Assembly: GCA_944381335.1 (NCBI GenBank)
Contig: CALWKT010000046.1
Span: 1 to 7,767 of the forward strand
Length of the DNA stretch: 7,767 bases
Reading direction: 5' to 3'
Origin: an uncultured Christensenellaceae bacterium
GTDB taxonomy: Bacteria > Bacillota_A > Clostridia > Christensenellales > UBA3700
Below the pieces are notes generated by a model, which ran no database searches, was not told where the DNA came from, and saw nothing but the letters and a program-made list of their open reading frames with translations. Numbering within the stretch: the first letter of the stretch is position 1; each line of letters begins with the position of its first letter. Position numbers and translations under genes: made by a program. This document shows, in pieces, positions 1 to 5,717 of this stretch.

Positions 1-113
1 TTCTATATGCGAAATATAATGCATAAACTTTTTTGAGAAGACGCAGACTTGTCAAAATAATACGTAAATCGGCAAATTATTACAAAATTCGCCAAATCTT
101 AAGTGATATATTA

Positions 114-120
114 AAAGGAG
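114..120 (+). promoter_or_regulatory. Ribosome binding site of the deacetylase gene
   Basis: AAAGGAG lies 8 nt before the ATG at 129. It decides the start: the frame stays open back to a TTG at 33, but that codon has no Shine-Dalgarno sequence, and the extra 32 residues would put a basic, non-conserved stretch ahead of the membrane anchor. Confidence 0.85.
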
Positions 121-128
121 CCGGAAAC

Positions 129-896
129 ATGGTGTTTTCAGTTAAAAAGTCTACTTTGGTATTTGTTGCGGTCGTAATGCTTCTTTGTGTGCTTTGCGGC
201 TTCATTGTAAACACGGAGACGTTCGCAACAGTTTTTTCCAACAGGTCTACCCGAAAAATTCCCGTTTACGGAGTGGATTGTGGAGAAGAAAAGCTTGTCG
301 CTCTGACATTCGACGCGGCATGGGGAGCGGACAAAACGCTGAAAATACTTGAGATCCTTGAAAAATACGACGTAAAAGCGACGTTTTTTCTTGTGGGGTT
401 CTGGCTGGATAAGTATCCGGACGAGACGAAGGCGATATATGACAGCGGTTGCGAGATCGGCAATCACAGCAACAATCATCTTCAGATGTCCAAGCTGGAT
501 AAGGAAAGGATAAAAGAAGAGCTGAATTACGTAAACGACAAGGTAGCTGAACTGACCGGTGCGGTACCCACGTGTTTCAGACCACCTTTCGGCGACTACG
601 ACAACGAGTTGATAGAGACGGCGCAGGAACTGGGGCTTACTACGATACAGTGGAGCGTGGATTCGCTTGACTGGAAAGGACTTTCAGCAACTGAAATTAC
701 GTCAAGAGTCACGAAAAACGTAAAAAACGGGTCGATTATCCTGTTTCATAACAACAGCGACAATATACTGGAGGCTTTGCCGCTTGTGCTTGCCAATCTG
801 ATAAACTCGGGTTACAAGCCGGTTACGGTGTCTGAAATGATATATCGTGAAGATTATTACATAGACAACAACGGGATCCAGCATAAAAACTCATGA
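129..896 (+). CDS. Membrane-anchored polysaccharide deacetylase, PdaB-like (NodB/CE4 fold)
   Basis: A 255-residue protein. Residues 9-27 form one hydrophobic segment after KK, an uncleaved anchor or signal peptide, so the catalytic domain should sit outside the membrane. NodB motifs appear in order: TFDAAWG (catalytic base D62), HSNNH (metal ligands H113 and H117), RPPFGDYD (151-158), DSLDW (178-182) and ILFH (H207). In classical CE4 enzymes motif 1 is TFDDG and its second Asp also binds metal; here it is Ala63. PdaB-type sporulation and cell-wall deacetylases vary at the same place, so this points to that subgroup rather than to a dead enzyme. The likely substrate is peptidoglycan or another N-acetylated glycan, but this cannot be settled from sequence. 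The start is the ATG with a good ribosome binding site. The next gene, ssb-like, follows 98 nt later on the same strand with no terminator between, so co-transcription is possible. I am sure of the family and less sure of the substrate. Confidence 0.93.
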   Translation: MVFSVKKSTLVFVAVVMLLCVLCGFIVNTETFATVFSNRSTRKIPVYGVDCGEEKLVALTFDAAWGADKTLKILEILEKYDVKATFFLVGFWLDKYPDETKAIYDSGCEIGNHSNNHLQMSKLDKERIKEELNYVNDKVAELTGAVPTCFRPPFGDYDNELIETAQELGLTTIQWSVDSLDWKGLSATEITSRVTKNVKNGSIILFHNNSDNILEALPLVLANLINSGYKPVTVSEMIYREDYYIDNNGIQHKNS

Positions 897-994
897 AACG
901 GAAATATTCAGAAAGAAGCGTATAGATATTGCGCAGACTACGTAAAAGTCAAGACGGCTGAAGCCGGAGAAAGACATATAAACAGGAGGGTCGT

Positions 995-1642
995 ATGAAT
1001 TACGAACAGATGAACAACAACAAATTGCAATTGACCGGTGTAATAAGCAAAGAACCGGTTTACAGCCACGAGGTTTTCGGAGAGGGGTTTTACGAGACAA
1101 TGATCACCGTGCCCAGGCTTTCAGATCAGACAGATACAATTCCGATGACGATATCGGACAGACTGATCTCTCAGAACGGGATAAAAGTCGGAGACAAGGT
1201 GAGTGTAGTGGGGCAGTTCAGAAGTTACAACAAGACCGAAGGCGAGAGGTCCAGGCTTCTGCTTACCGCATTTGTCAGAGACGTTGTGGATGAAAGCGAA
1301 ATTGAAAATCCCAATCAGATCGACATTACGGGGTATATCTGCAAACCGCCCGTGTACAGAACGACTCCGTTCAAAAGAGAGATATGCGACGTGCTTCTTG
1401 CAGTCAACAGAGCGTACAACAAGTCCGATTATATTCCATGTATATTATGGGGCAGGAACGCAAGGTTTGTGGAGACGTTGCCGGTTGGCAGCAAGATCAG
1501 CGTAAGCGGCAGGATCCAGAGTAGAAAATATGTGAAAAATCTGGGAGACGGAATCAGCGAGGAAAGAGTGGCATATGAGGTTTCAGTCAGCAAGGTAACG
1601 TTGGAGAGAGACGAACACGGCGTACTGGGTGCGTCTCTGTGA
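995..1642 (+). CDS. Single-stranded DNA-binding protein with two OB folds (clostridial SSB-like)
   Basis: A 215-residue protein built as two OB-fold halves: about 10-97 (from LTGVISKEPVYSHEVFGEGF through a LLLTAFVRDV strand) and about 108-204 (from ITGYICKPPVYRTTPFKREI through YEVSVSKVTL). The second half carries the SSB-like core NRAYNKSDYIPCILWGRNAR (138-157) with a tryptophan at 152. This two-OB form is a recognised clostridial relative of SSB. It lacks the acidic DDDIPF-type C-terminal tip by which canonical SSB recruits partners, ending instead in HGVLGASL, so it is probably an auxiliary protein and not the replicative SSB. AGGAGG at 984-989 lies 5 nt before the ATG. An intrinsic terminator follows 58 nt after the stop. 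A short GC hairpin (955-966, CGGC stem with TGAA loop) lies in the leader and is of doubtful meaning. The precise role, whether replication, repair or competence, is unknown. Confidence 0.88.
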   Translation: MNYEQMNNNKLQLTGVISKEPVYSHEVFGEGFYETMITVPRLSDQTDTIPMTISDRLISQNGIKVGDKVSVVGQFRSYNKTEGERSRLLLTAFVRDVVDESEIENPNQIDITGYICKPPVYRTTPFKREICDVLLAVNRAYNKSDYIPCILWGRNARFVETLPVGSKISVSGRIQSRKYVKNLGDGISEERVAYEVSVSKVTLERDEHGVLGASL

Positions 1643-1700
1643 CGAAAAATTATTCTAAATTAAGCCAAAAAATATTAATATACAGCCATAATATTTCTAT

Positions 1701-1735
1701 ATCCCGCAAAAATTGATAACTTTGCGGGATTTTTT
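1701..1735 (+). terminator. Rho-independent terminator after the SSB-like gene
   Basis: A perfect 10-bp stem, ATCCCGCAAA (1701-1710) with TTTGCGGGAT (1721-1730), has a 10-nt loop and runs into six Ts (1730-1735). It ends the deacetylase/SSB transcription unit. Confidence 0.95.
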
Positions 1736-1739
1736 GACT

Positions 1740-1791
1740 CAAATCTGATTTCAGCAAGAACATCGGTTAATATCTCCGATACTTAGATTTG
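1740..1791. repeat. Nested imperfect hairpin
   Basis: The outer arms CAAATCTGA (1740-1748) and TTAGATTTG (1783-1791) pair over 9 positions with one G-T wobble. The inner arms ATCGG (1762-1766) and CCGAT (1776-1780) pair perfectly around a 9-nt loop. It lies only 5 nt after the terminator T-run. The function is unknown. Confidence 0.45.
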
Positions 1792-1817
1792 CGTCATGGG
1801 TTTTCAGTTGTTTTTTT

Positions 1818-1895
1818 GAAAAATTTGAAAGTCCTTTTCACGACACGTTTTGTCTCAATTTTCTTCAGAACGGGTACGTTTTTTTCAAATTTTTC
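1818..1895. repeat. 13-bp perfect inverted repeat, A/T-rich
   Basis: GAAAAATTTGAAA (1818-1830) is the exact reverse complement of TTTCAAATTTTTC (1883-1895), separated by 52 nt. A small GACA/TGTC hairpin (1842-1854) sits in between. Low complexity raises the chance of coincidence, though 13 perfect pairs is long for a 490-base stretch. Confidence 0.55.
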
Positions 1896-2011
1896 TTTTG
1901 TTTCCGCATGAAAAAATATGGATTATCCAGTGCTGATTTTAAAAGAGTTTTCCCTGTTGTTCAGTTTGACGGGTAATACTGTTTCAATGAAAATACTTGC
2001 GTTTTTACAGG

Positions 2012-2134
2012 CCGTCAGACATTTCTGATTGCCGGATCTAACATCGTTCGGCGGAAGGAGACCGGGGCAATACACTCGGGCGAATCCGCAGTATTGCCTG
2101 ATACGGGATTTTTATCTGACGGACATTCAGATAA
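2012..2134 (+). ncRNA. Candidate structured RNA or leader upstream of yggS (tentative)
   Basis: A closing stem of 8 bp, CCGTCAGA (2012-2019) with TCTGACGG (2115-2122), encloses two hairpins. Hairpin A is 2031-2052 (GCCGGAT against ATC and CGGC with a 3-nt bulge). Hairpin B is 2066-2098 (GGCAATAC with GTATTGCC, plus a CGGG/TCCG tip around a CGAA loop). Together they could form a three-way junction. Competing folds exist: TTATCTGA/TCAGATAA (2112-2119 with 2127-2134) takes the 3' strand of the closing stem; TCAGA/TCTGA (2015-2028) takes its 5' strand; and a terminator-like hairpin (2083-2110, then TTT) takes one arm of hairpin B. Mutually exclusive folds are what a riboswitch or attenuator shows. 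I match it to no known RNA family, and folding was done by eye only. Confidence 0.3.
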
Positions 2135-2181
2135 TGCGTCGCAAGTTCGTACAATAAATTTTATTATTTTATATAAAATAT

Positions 2182-2210
2182 TTTACTTGTTTTGGCTTTT
2201 GTGTTATCAT
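2182..2210 (+). promoter_or_regulatory. Likely sigma-A promoter of the yggS-sepF-lspA-rluD operon
   Basis: TTTACT (2182-2187), a 17-bp spacer and TATCAT (2205-2210) with an extended -10 TG at 2202-2203. Transcription would begin near 2217, giving a leader of about 12 nt with AAGG (2219-2222) as a modest ribosome binding site. An alternative is TTGTTT (2187-2192), 18 bp, TACAAT (2211-2216). A 16-bp all-A/T palindrome (2165-2180) sits immediately upstream and could be an UP-like element or an operator. Confidence 0.65.
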
Positions 2211-2228
2211 TACAATGTAAGGTGTACA

Positions 2229-2921
2229 ATGCTGGACGAAAAGATTATCGAGAAAAACATAATAAACTTCAAAGATGAAGTGGCAAAACTTTCTGCAAAT
2301 GCGGCAAGAGAGGTCAGAATTGTAGCCGCGACAAAAACTCAGCCGAAAGAGTTGATCGATTTTATTGCGGCAAAAAGCTTGCTTACCGAAGTGGGCGAAA
2401 ACAGGGTGCAGGAGTTTGTTGAGAAATACGATCCCGACAACGGTCTTGAGTACCATATCATCGGGCAACTTCAGTCCAACAAGGTAAAATACGTCGTCGG
2501 CAAGGCGGCGCTGATACATTCTCTGGACAGATATTCGCTTGCCGACGAGATCGAGAAACAATCCGCAAAGCACGGCGTCGTCACCGATTGTCTCGTTGAG
2601 ATAAATATGGGGAGTGAACTCAGCAAAGGCGGTGTCGCGCCCGAAGAGCTGTATTATTTTGTGGACGGGCTTAGAAAATATCCGTGCATACGCGTGAAAG
2701 GTATAATGAGCGTTATGCCCAACGTCGAGATAGCTGCGCTGATAGCTTATTATAAAAAATTCGCTTCGCTTTTTGCGGGGCTGGAAAAAATGAGGGGCGG
2801 AAACGTATCGCCGGACGTATGCTCATGCGGAATGTCGGGAGATTACGCTCCCGCGATTGAATACGGCGGTTCGAACATGGTAAGGCCGGGCAGGATTCTG
2901 TTCGGTGAAAGAAACAAGTAA
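2229..2921 (+). CDS. yggS: YggS/PLPBP family pyridoxal-phosphate homeostasis protein
   Basis: A 230-residue protein of normal family length, and a single-domain TIM-barrel PLP-binding protein like the N-terminal half of alanine racemase. The PLP lysine is K36 in AATKT, the same number as in E. coli YggS. Other family blocks follow in order: GENRVQE (56-62), HIIGQLQSNK (76-85), HSLDR (97-101), VEINMGSE (123-130), GIMSVMP (158-164) and CSCGMSGDYAPAI (198-210), ending with MVRPGRILFGER. The family has no known catalytic activity; it buffers PLP and affects amino-acid and keto-acid balance. The ATG at 2229 is chosen although the frame stays open back to 2094, because the upstream codons run through the promoter and show no family similarity. 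It leads the operon and ends 11 nt before sepF, the usual Firmicutes arrangement (ylmE-sepF in Bacillus). Confidence 0.96.
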   Translation: MLDEKIIEKNIINFKDEVAKLSANAAREVRIVAATKTQPKELIDFIAAKSLLTEVGENRVQEFVEKYDPDNGLEYHIIGQLQSNKVKYVVGKAALIHSLDRYSLADEIEKQSAKHGVVTDCLVEINMGSELSKGGVAPEELYYFVDGLRKYPCIRVKGIMSVMPNVEIAALIAYYKKFASLFAGLEKMRGGNVSPDVCSCGMSGDYAPAIEYGGSNMVRPGRILFGERNK

Positions 2922-2932
2922 GAGGTAAGGGT

Positions 2933-3781
2933 ATGGACGACAACGACAGAAGAAGGTTCAACAGCGACGAGAACGATTATTACACCAATAACAGCCGCAG
3001 AACTCCGGTCATGCCGCAGCGCGGTCAGGGCGACGCTCAGGGCGCGCGCAGAGATTACGGTCAGCCCGCTCAGGGCGGATATCCTCAGAGCGGCTACGGC
3101 AGAGCGTCTCAGGCTTCTGTGCAGGGAGCGGGTCAGTACGACAGAAGCGGCGCGCCTGCGGGTCAGAGTGCGTACGGTCAGGGGCAAAGACCGCCGTATG
3201 CTCCCGGTCAGAGACCTCCTTATCAGGGACAGCAGCCGTATACCCAGCCGCAGGGTTATCCTCCGCAGGGTGGTTATCAGAGGCCGCCTTACGGTCAGAA
3301 CGGCTATTCTCAGCCGCAATATCCTCAGCAAGGCTATCCGCAGGGGTATCCTCAGCAGGATTTCAGAGGCGGCTATCAGGGGACTACCGGGCAGTCTTAC
3401 GCTCCTCAGGACGAACGTGATTTTTCTTACGAAAACGTTCAGGCTCAGCCGGTAGAGAAGAAAAAACGCGGGTTTTTCGGCTTCGGAAGATCAAAAAAAG
3501 AAGAAGTCGATCCTTCCGCTATGGGAAACGTGATAATCACGGAGCCGAGGTCTTTTGACGATGTGCGTGTGATCATCGACGGGCTCAGGAAGCGTCAGGC
3601 GATCATCATCGATTTTTCAAAAATATCGGATAAGGATTCTCAGAGGATACTTGACCTTCTCAGCGGCGCGATTTATGCTCTCGGCGGCGCGCAGCAAAGG
3701 ATAAACGATCACATGTTCCTGTTTACGCCCGAAGGCGTTATGATCCAGGGACCTGCGTCGCTTCGCAACAAATACAAATAA
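2933..3781 (+). CDS. sepF: SepF cell-division protein with very long disordered N-terminal region
   Basis: A 282-residue protein, nearly twice the usual SepF length of about 150. The SepF core is residues 199-275 (NVIITEPRSF, then VIIDGLRKRQAIIIDFSKI, RILDLLSGAIYALGG and the closing strand FTPEGVMIQG). SepF polymerises on the inner membrane face and ties FtsZ filaments to it. Normally a short amphipathic helix at residue 1 binds the membrane; here the N-terminus is acidic and polar (MDDNDRRRFN). Residues about 28-160 are almost entirely Q, G, P, Y, S and R. A basic-aromatic patch KKKRGFFGFGRSKK (176-189) sits directly before the core and is the best candidate membrane-binding segment. AGAGG (2921-2925) lies 7 nt before the ATG, overlapping the last base of the yggS stop. 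The frame is clean with no sign of a frameshift joining two genes. The identity of the core is firm; the role of the prefix is inferred. Confidence 0.93.
   Translation: MDDNDRRRFNSDENDYYTNNSRRTPVMPQRGQGDAQGARRDYGQPAQGGYPQSGYGRASQASVQGAGQYDRSGAPAGQSAYGQGQRPPYAPGQRPPYQGQQPYTQPQGYPPQGGYQRPPYGQNGYSQPQYPQQGYPQGYPQQDFRGGYQGTTGQSYAPQDERDFSYENVQAQPVEKKKRGFFGFGRSKKEEVDPSAMGNVIITEPRSFDDVRVIIDGLRKRQAIIIDFSKISDKDSQRILDLLSGAIYALGGAQQRINDHMFLFTPEGVMIQGPASLRNKYK
3014..3412 (+). repeat. Low-complexity Q/G/P/Y-rich coding repeat within sepF
   Basis: It encodes SepF residues 28-160, with degenerate repeats such as GQRPPY (twice, 84-97), QRPPYGQ and GYPQ (134-140). At DNA level CAG, TAT-CC and GGT-CAG units recur, so slippage-driven length change between strains is plausible. 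No hydrophobic core or known domain is visible. Confidence 0.85.
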
Positions 3782-3796
3782 AATCAAGGCAGGACT

Positions 3797-4594
3797 ATGT
3801 CGGACATAATCAAAAGATACAAAAAATATATCTTCGAAGCGCTGTTTTTTGCGGCGCTTCTTGCCGTTGACCTGATCTCAAAACCGCTCGCGTTTGCTTT
3901 TTTGAAAGAAGAAGGCGGGAGATATGTCGTTTACGACGGGATCTTCGAGCTTATAGAGGTGCACAACGACGGCGCGTCTTTCGGCATTTTCGGCGGAAAG
4001 ACGACAGGACTTATCGCAGTGACCGCAATAGCGATGTTCGCGCTCATTGCGCTTCTTTTGTGGAGACCGAATTCGCCCAAACTGTTCAGATACGGCATCA
4101 TCGCCATCGTCGCCGGAGGAGTAGGCAACCTGGTTGACAGGCTCGCTTTCGGCTATGTGCGCGATTTTATCGACTATACCTTCCTCAAAACCTTTTTCGG
4201 GATAGAGAATTTCGGCGTCGGAAACGTTGCCGACATATTCGTTCTCGTCGGGTTGCTATGTATAATCGTTTACGTTTTCTTCGGCTATAAAGAAGGGGAT
4301 TTCGCAAAAAAACCGCTGTCCGGCGGAGCTTTGCCCGAAACTCTCGTAGTGGACGAAGGCGAAGAGAAAAAATCAGAAAAAGAAAAGCAGAAGAGCGGAG
4401 TTACCGAAAGCGTGACCGGCGAGGATAAAGTTGAAAGTAAAACCGCTGAACGTGCGACGGATAACGGAGCTTCGGGCGAAAGCTCGGATTTAGCGAGCGG
4501 AGACGTTATAAAGGCAGGAGAAAAAGTCGAAACTCTCGTTGACAACATCATCAGAGCGGAAAATCCCGCTTCAGATTCCGATAAGGCAGAATAA
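3797..4594 (+). CDS. lspA: Lipoprotein signal peptidase II (LspA) with extended hydrophilic C-terminus
   Basis: A 265-residue protein whose first 165 residues are a complete LspA. It cleaves the signal peptide of diacylglyceryl-modified prolipoproteins in the membrane. Four hydrophobic segments are visible (about 12-36, 70-88, 99-115 and 143-163). Conserved sites are D25-xxx-K29 in segment 1 (AVDLISK), HNDGASFGIF (56-65), GGVGNLVDR with catalytic D114, and FGVGNVADIFV with catalytic D146. Family members usually end near residue 150-170; here residues 166-265 add a charged tail rich in E, K, S, D and G that should lie in the cytoplasm. No signal, zinc site or helix-breaking motif gives the tail a function. 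The start lies 15 nt after sepF with AAGG (3786-3789) upstream, and the stop is 1 nt from the rluD start, so translation is probably coupled. Confidence 0.95.
   Translation: MSDIIKRYKKYIFEALFFAALLAVDLISKPLAFAFLKEEGGRYVVYDGIFELIEVHNDGASFGIFGGKTTGLIAVTAIAMFALIALLLWRPNSPKLFRYGIIAIVAGGVGNLVDRLAFGYVRDFIDYTFLKTFFGIENFGVGNVADIFVLVGLLCIIVYVFFGYKEGDFAKKPLSGGALPETLVVDEGEEKKSEKEKQKSGVTESVTGEDKVESKTAERATDNGASGESSDLASGDVIKAGEKVETLVDNIIRAENPASDSDKAE
4289..4591 (+). other. Coding region for the extra LspA cytoplasmic tail
   Basis: It encodes LspA residues 165-265. An acidic/basic alternating stretch (186-200, DEGEEKKSEKEKQKS) is followed by S/T/G/D-rich sequence and a short possible amphipathic helix (VETLVDNIIRAE, 244-255) near the end. 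It looks intrinsically disordered apart from that helix. Confidence 0.75.
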
Positions 4595-4595
4595 G

Positions 4596-5516
4596 ATGAC
4601 GGGAGAGGAGATAAAAGCTGTCGCGGAAAGCGGCGGAACGAGACTGGATGTGTTCGTTGCGGAAAAGGCGGGTTGCACGCGTTCTCACGCTAAGAATCTG
4701 ATAGAGGAAGGCAACGTCCTGGTGAACGGGCGCAAGGCGGCAAAGTCCGGCATGTCTCTCAAAGAGGGAGACAAGGTGGAGATAAGCTGCCCGGCTCCGA
4801 AAGAACTCAGCCTCGAACCTCAGGATATTCCCATCGACATCGTATGGCAGGACGGCGATTTCGCCGTTGTGAACAAGCCGCAGGGCATGGTCGTTCATCC
4901 GGCTCCCGGCGCCTACGACAACACGCTCGTCAACGCGCTTCTGTACAGGCTGGACTCTCTCAGCGGAATAAACGGAGTAGCTCGCCCCGGTATAGTTCAC
5001 AGGCTGGACAAAGACACTTCCGGTCTGCTCGTCGTCGCGAAGAACAATTTCGCGCACGCCGCGCTTCAGAAGCAGATCGCGGAAAAAAGCGCGAAAAGGT
5101 TTTACTATGCGCTTGTCGACGGAGTGGTGGAAAAGGACAGCGGAGAAATAAGGAATTTTCTCGCAAGAAGCGTATCCGACAGGAAGAAATACGCTGTTTC
5201 CGCTTCGGGAAGGCTTGCGGTGACTCTGTACAAAGTCGTTGAGAGATACACTGCGTACACTCTTGTGGAATACGAGCTTAAGACGGGCAGAACTCATCAG
5301 ATCAGGGTCCATTCGCGTTATATCGGTCATCCGGTCGTGGGAGACAGGACGTACGGCGGAAGCGACAGATTCGGTCTGAAAGGTCAGCTTCTGCACGCTT
5401 ACAAACTGGTGCTGACTCATCCGAGAACGGGCGAAGAAATGACTTTTACCGCGCCGCTTCCCGATTATTTTGAAAAGGTGCTGGATTCTCTGAAAAAGCT
5501 CGATCGACATATCTGA
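4596..5516 (+). CDS. rluD: RluD-type 23S rRNA pseudouridine synthase
   Basis: A 306-residue protein of normal length for the RluA/RluD family, which isomerises uridines in large-subunit rRNA. An N-terminal S4 RNA-binding domain (about 15-62, TRLDVFVAEK through NVLVNGRKAAKSG) precedes the catalytic domain. Family motifs are DFAVVNKPQGMVVHP (88-102), the catalytic loop HRLDKDTSGL with D138, and LKTGRTHQIRVH (228-239) followed by HPVVGDRTYGG. The ATG at 4596 sits 1 nt after the lspA stop, with AAGG (4583-4586) 9 nt upstream inside the lspA end. An upstream in-frame start would overlap lspA by more than 50 nt and adds no conserved sequence. RluD in E. coli modifies positions 1911, 1915 and 1917 in helix 69; Firmicutes often have several paralogues, so the exact target is not certain. 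Last gene of the operon. Confidence 0.93.
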   Translation: MTGEEIKAVAESGGTRLDVFVAEKAGCTRSHAKNLIEEGNVLVNGRKAAKSGMSLKEGDKVEISCPAPKELSLEPQDIPIDIVWQDGDFAVVNKPQGMVVHPAPGAYDNTLVNALLYRLDSLSGINGVARPGIVHRLDKDTSGLLVVAKNNFAHAALQKQIAEKSAKRFYYALVDGVVEKDSGEIRNFLARSVSDRKKYAVSASGRLAVTLYKVVERYTAYTLVEYELKTGRTHQIRVHSRYIGHPVVGDRTYGGSDRFGLKGQLLHAYKLVLTHPRTGEEMTFTAPLPDYFEKVLDSLKKLDRHI

Positions 5517-5626
5517 TTTTTTCAAGTTTAACTGCAAGTCCGGATATACCTTTGCCGGAAACAGGAAAGTCGCCTTGCGGCGCGTTTGCGTTTTTAATTC
5601 AGTTCGAGACAGAAAAGAAAGAAACT

Positions 5627-5644
5627 ATTTGCAATATTTGCAAT
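5627..5644. repeat. Tandem 9-mer ATTTGCAAT x2
   Basis: Two abutting copies of ATTTGCAAT (5627-5635 and 5636-5644). An 11-mer containing the second copy, ATATTTGCAAT (5634-5644), recurs at 7555-7565 where it overlaps the rqcH/tig palindrome. Confidence 0.7.
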
Positions 5645-5686
5645 AAAAACATGAGGTGCGGGCGATACTATACGCGTTTGCCGAAT

Positions 5687-5717
5687 AAAAAAGTCTCCGG
5701 TTGAAGTAGACTCTTTT
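5687..5717 (-). terminator. Terminator of rqcH, probably bidirectional with rluD
   Basis: The arms AGTCT (5692-5696) and AGACT (5708-5712) pair around an 11-nt loop. On the minus strand the stem extends by a G-T wobble and A-T pairs and the transcript runs into six Ts, making a reasonable rqcH terminator. On the plus strand one A/C mismatch interrupts the flank, yet TTTT-A-TTTT follows. Low GC, hence moderate confidence. Confidence 0.6.

Larger units (their letters stand above)
1736..2181. other. Long intergenic stretch rich in inverted repeats; no credible gene
   Basis: Between the terminator and the yggS promoter I find no reading frame with a ribosome binding site and recognisable protein on either strand. 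The composition is patchy: T-rich from 1801 to 1960, then more GC-rich from 2011 to 2100. It contains a nested hairpin (1740-1791), a long 13-bp stem (1818-1895) and a branched foldable segment (2012-2134). A possible promoter, TTGACG (1966-1971) with 17 nt to GAAAAT (1989-1994), would start RNA near 2001, just before that segment. Confidence 0.6.

Noticed and set aside
15..20. TATAAT near the window start as a -10 box for the deacetylase gene
   Set aside because: Its -35 would lie outside or at the very edge of the window, so it cannot be evaluated; a TTGTCA at 49-54 has no suitable -10 at 16-18 bp.
1908..2028. Two small overlapping frames (22 codons from ATG 1908; 36 codons from ATG 1918)
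   Set aside because: Neither has a Shine-Dalgarno sequence or a recognisable product; they overlap in different frames.
2060..2145. Faint resemblance to a TPP riboswitch (CAGATAATGCG near the end)
   Set aside because: The CTGAGA and CTGATCTGG cores are missing, spacing is wrong, and yggS is not a thiamin gene.
2094..2228. Upstream extension of yggS to a TTG at 2094
   Set aside because: The added 45 codons cover the promoter and A/T palindrome and encode nothing conserved; no ribosome binding site.
3014..3412. SepF repeat region as a CRISPR-like or intergenic repeat array
   Set aside because: Units are short, degenerate and in frame with no spacers; it is low-complexity coding sequence.
4551..5537. 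Long open frame on the minus strand across rluD (328 codons)
   Set aside because: It lies wholly antisense to a clear rluD, has no ribosome binding site and no recognisable domain; a codon-bias shadow.
5651..5704. 17-codon frame from ATG 5651
   Set aside because: No ribosome binding site, runs into the terminator hairpin, and has no coding signal.
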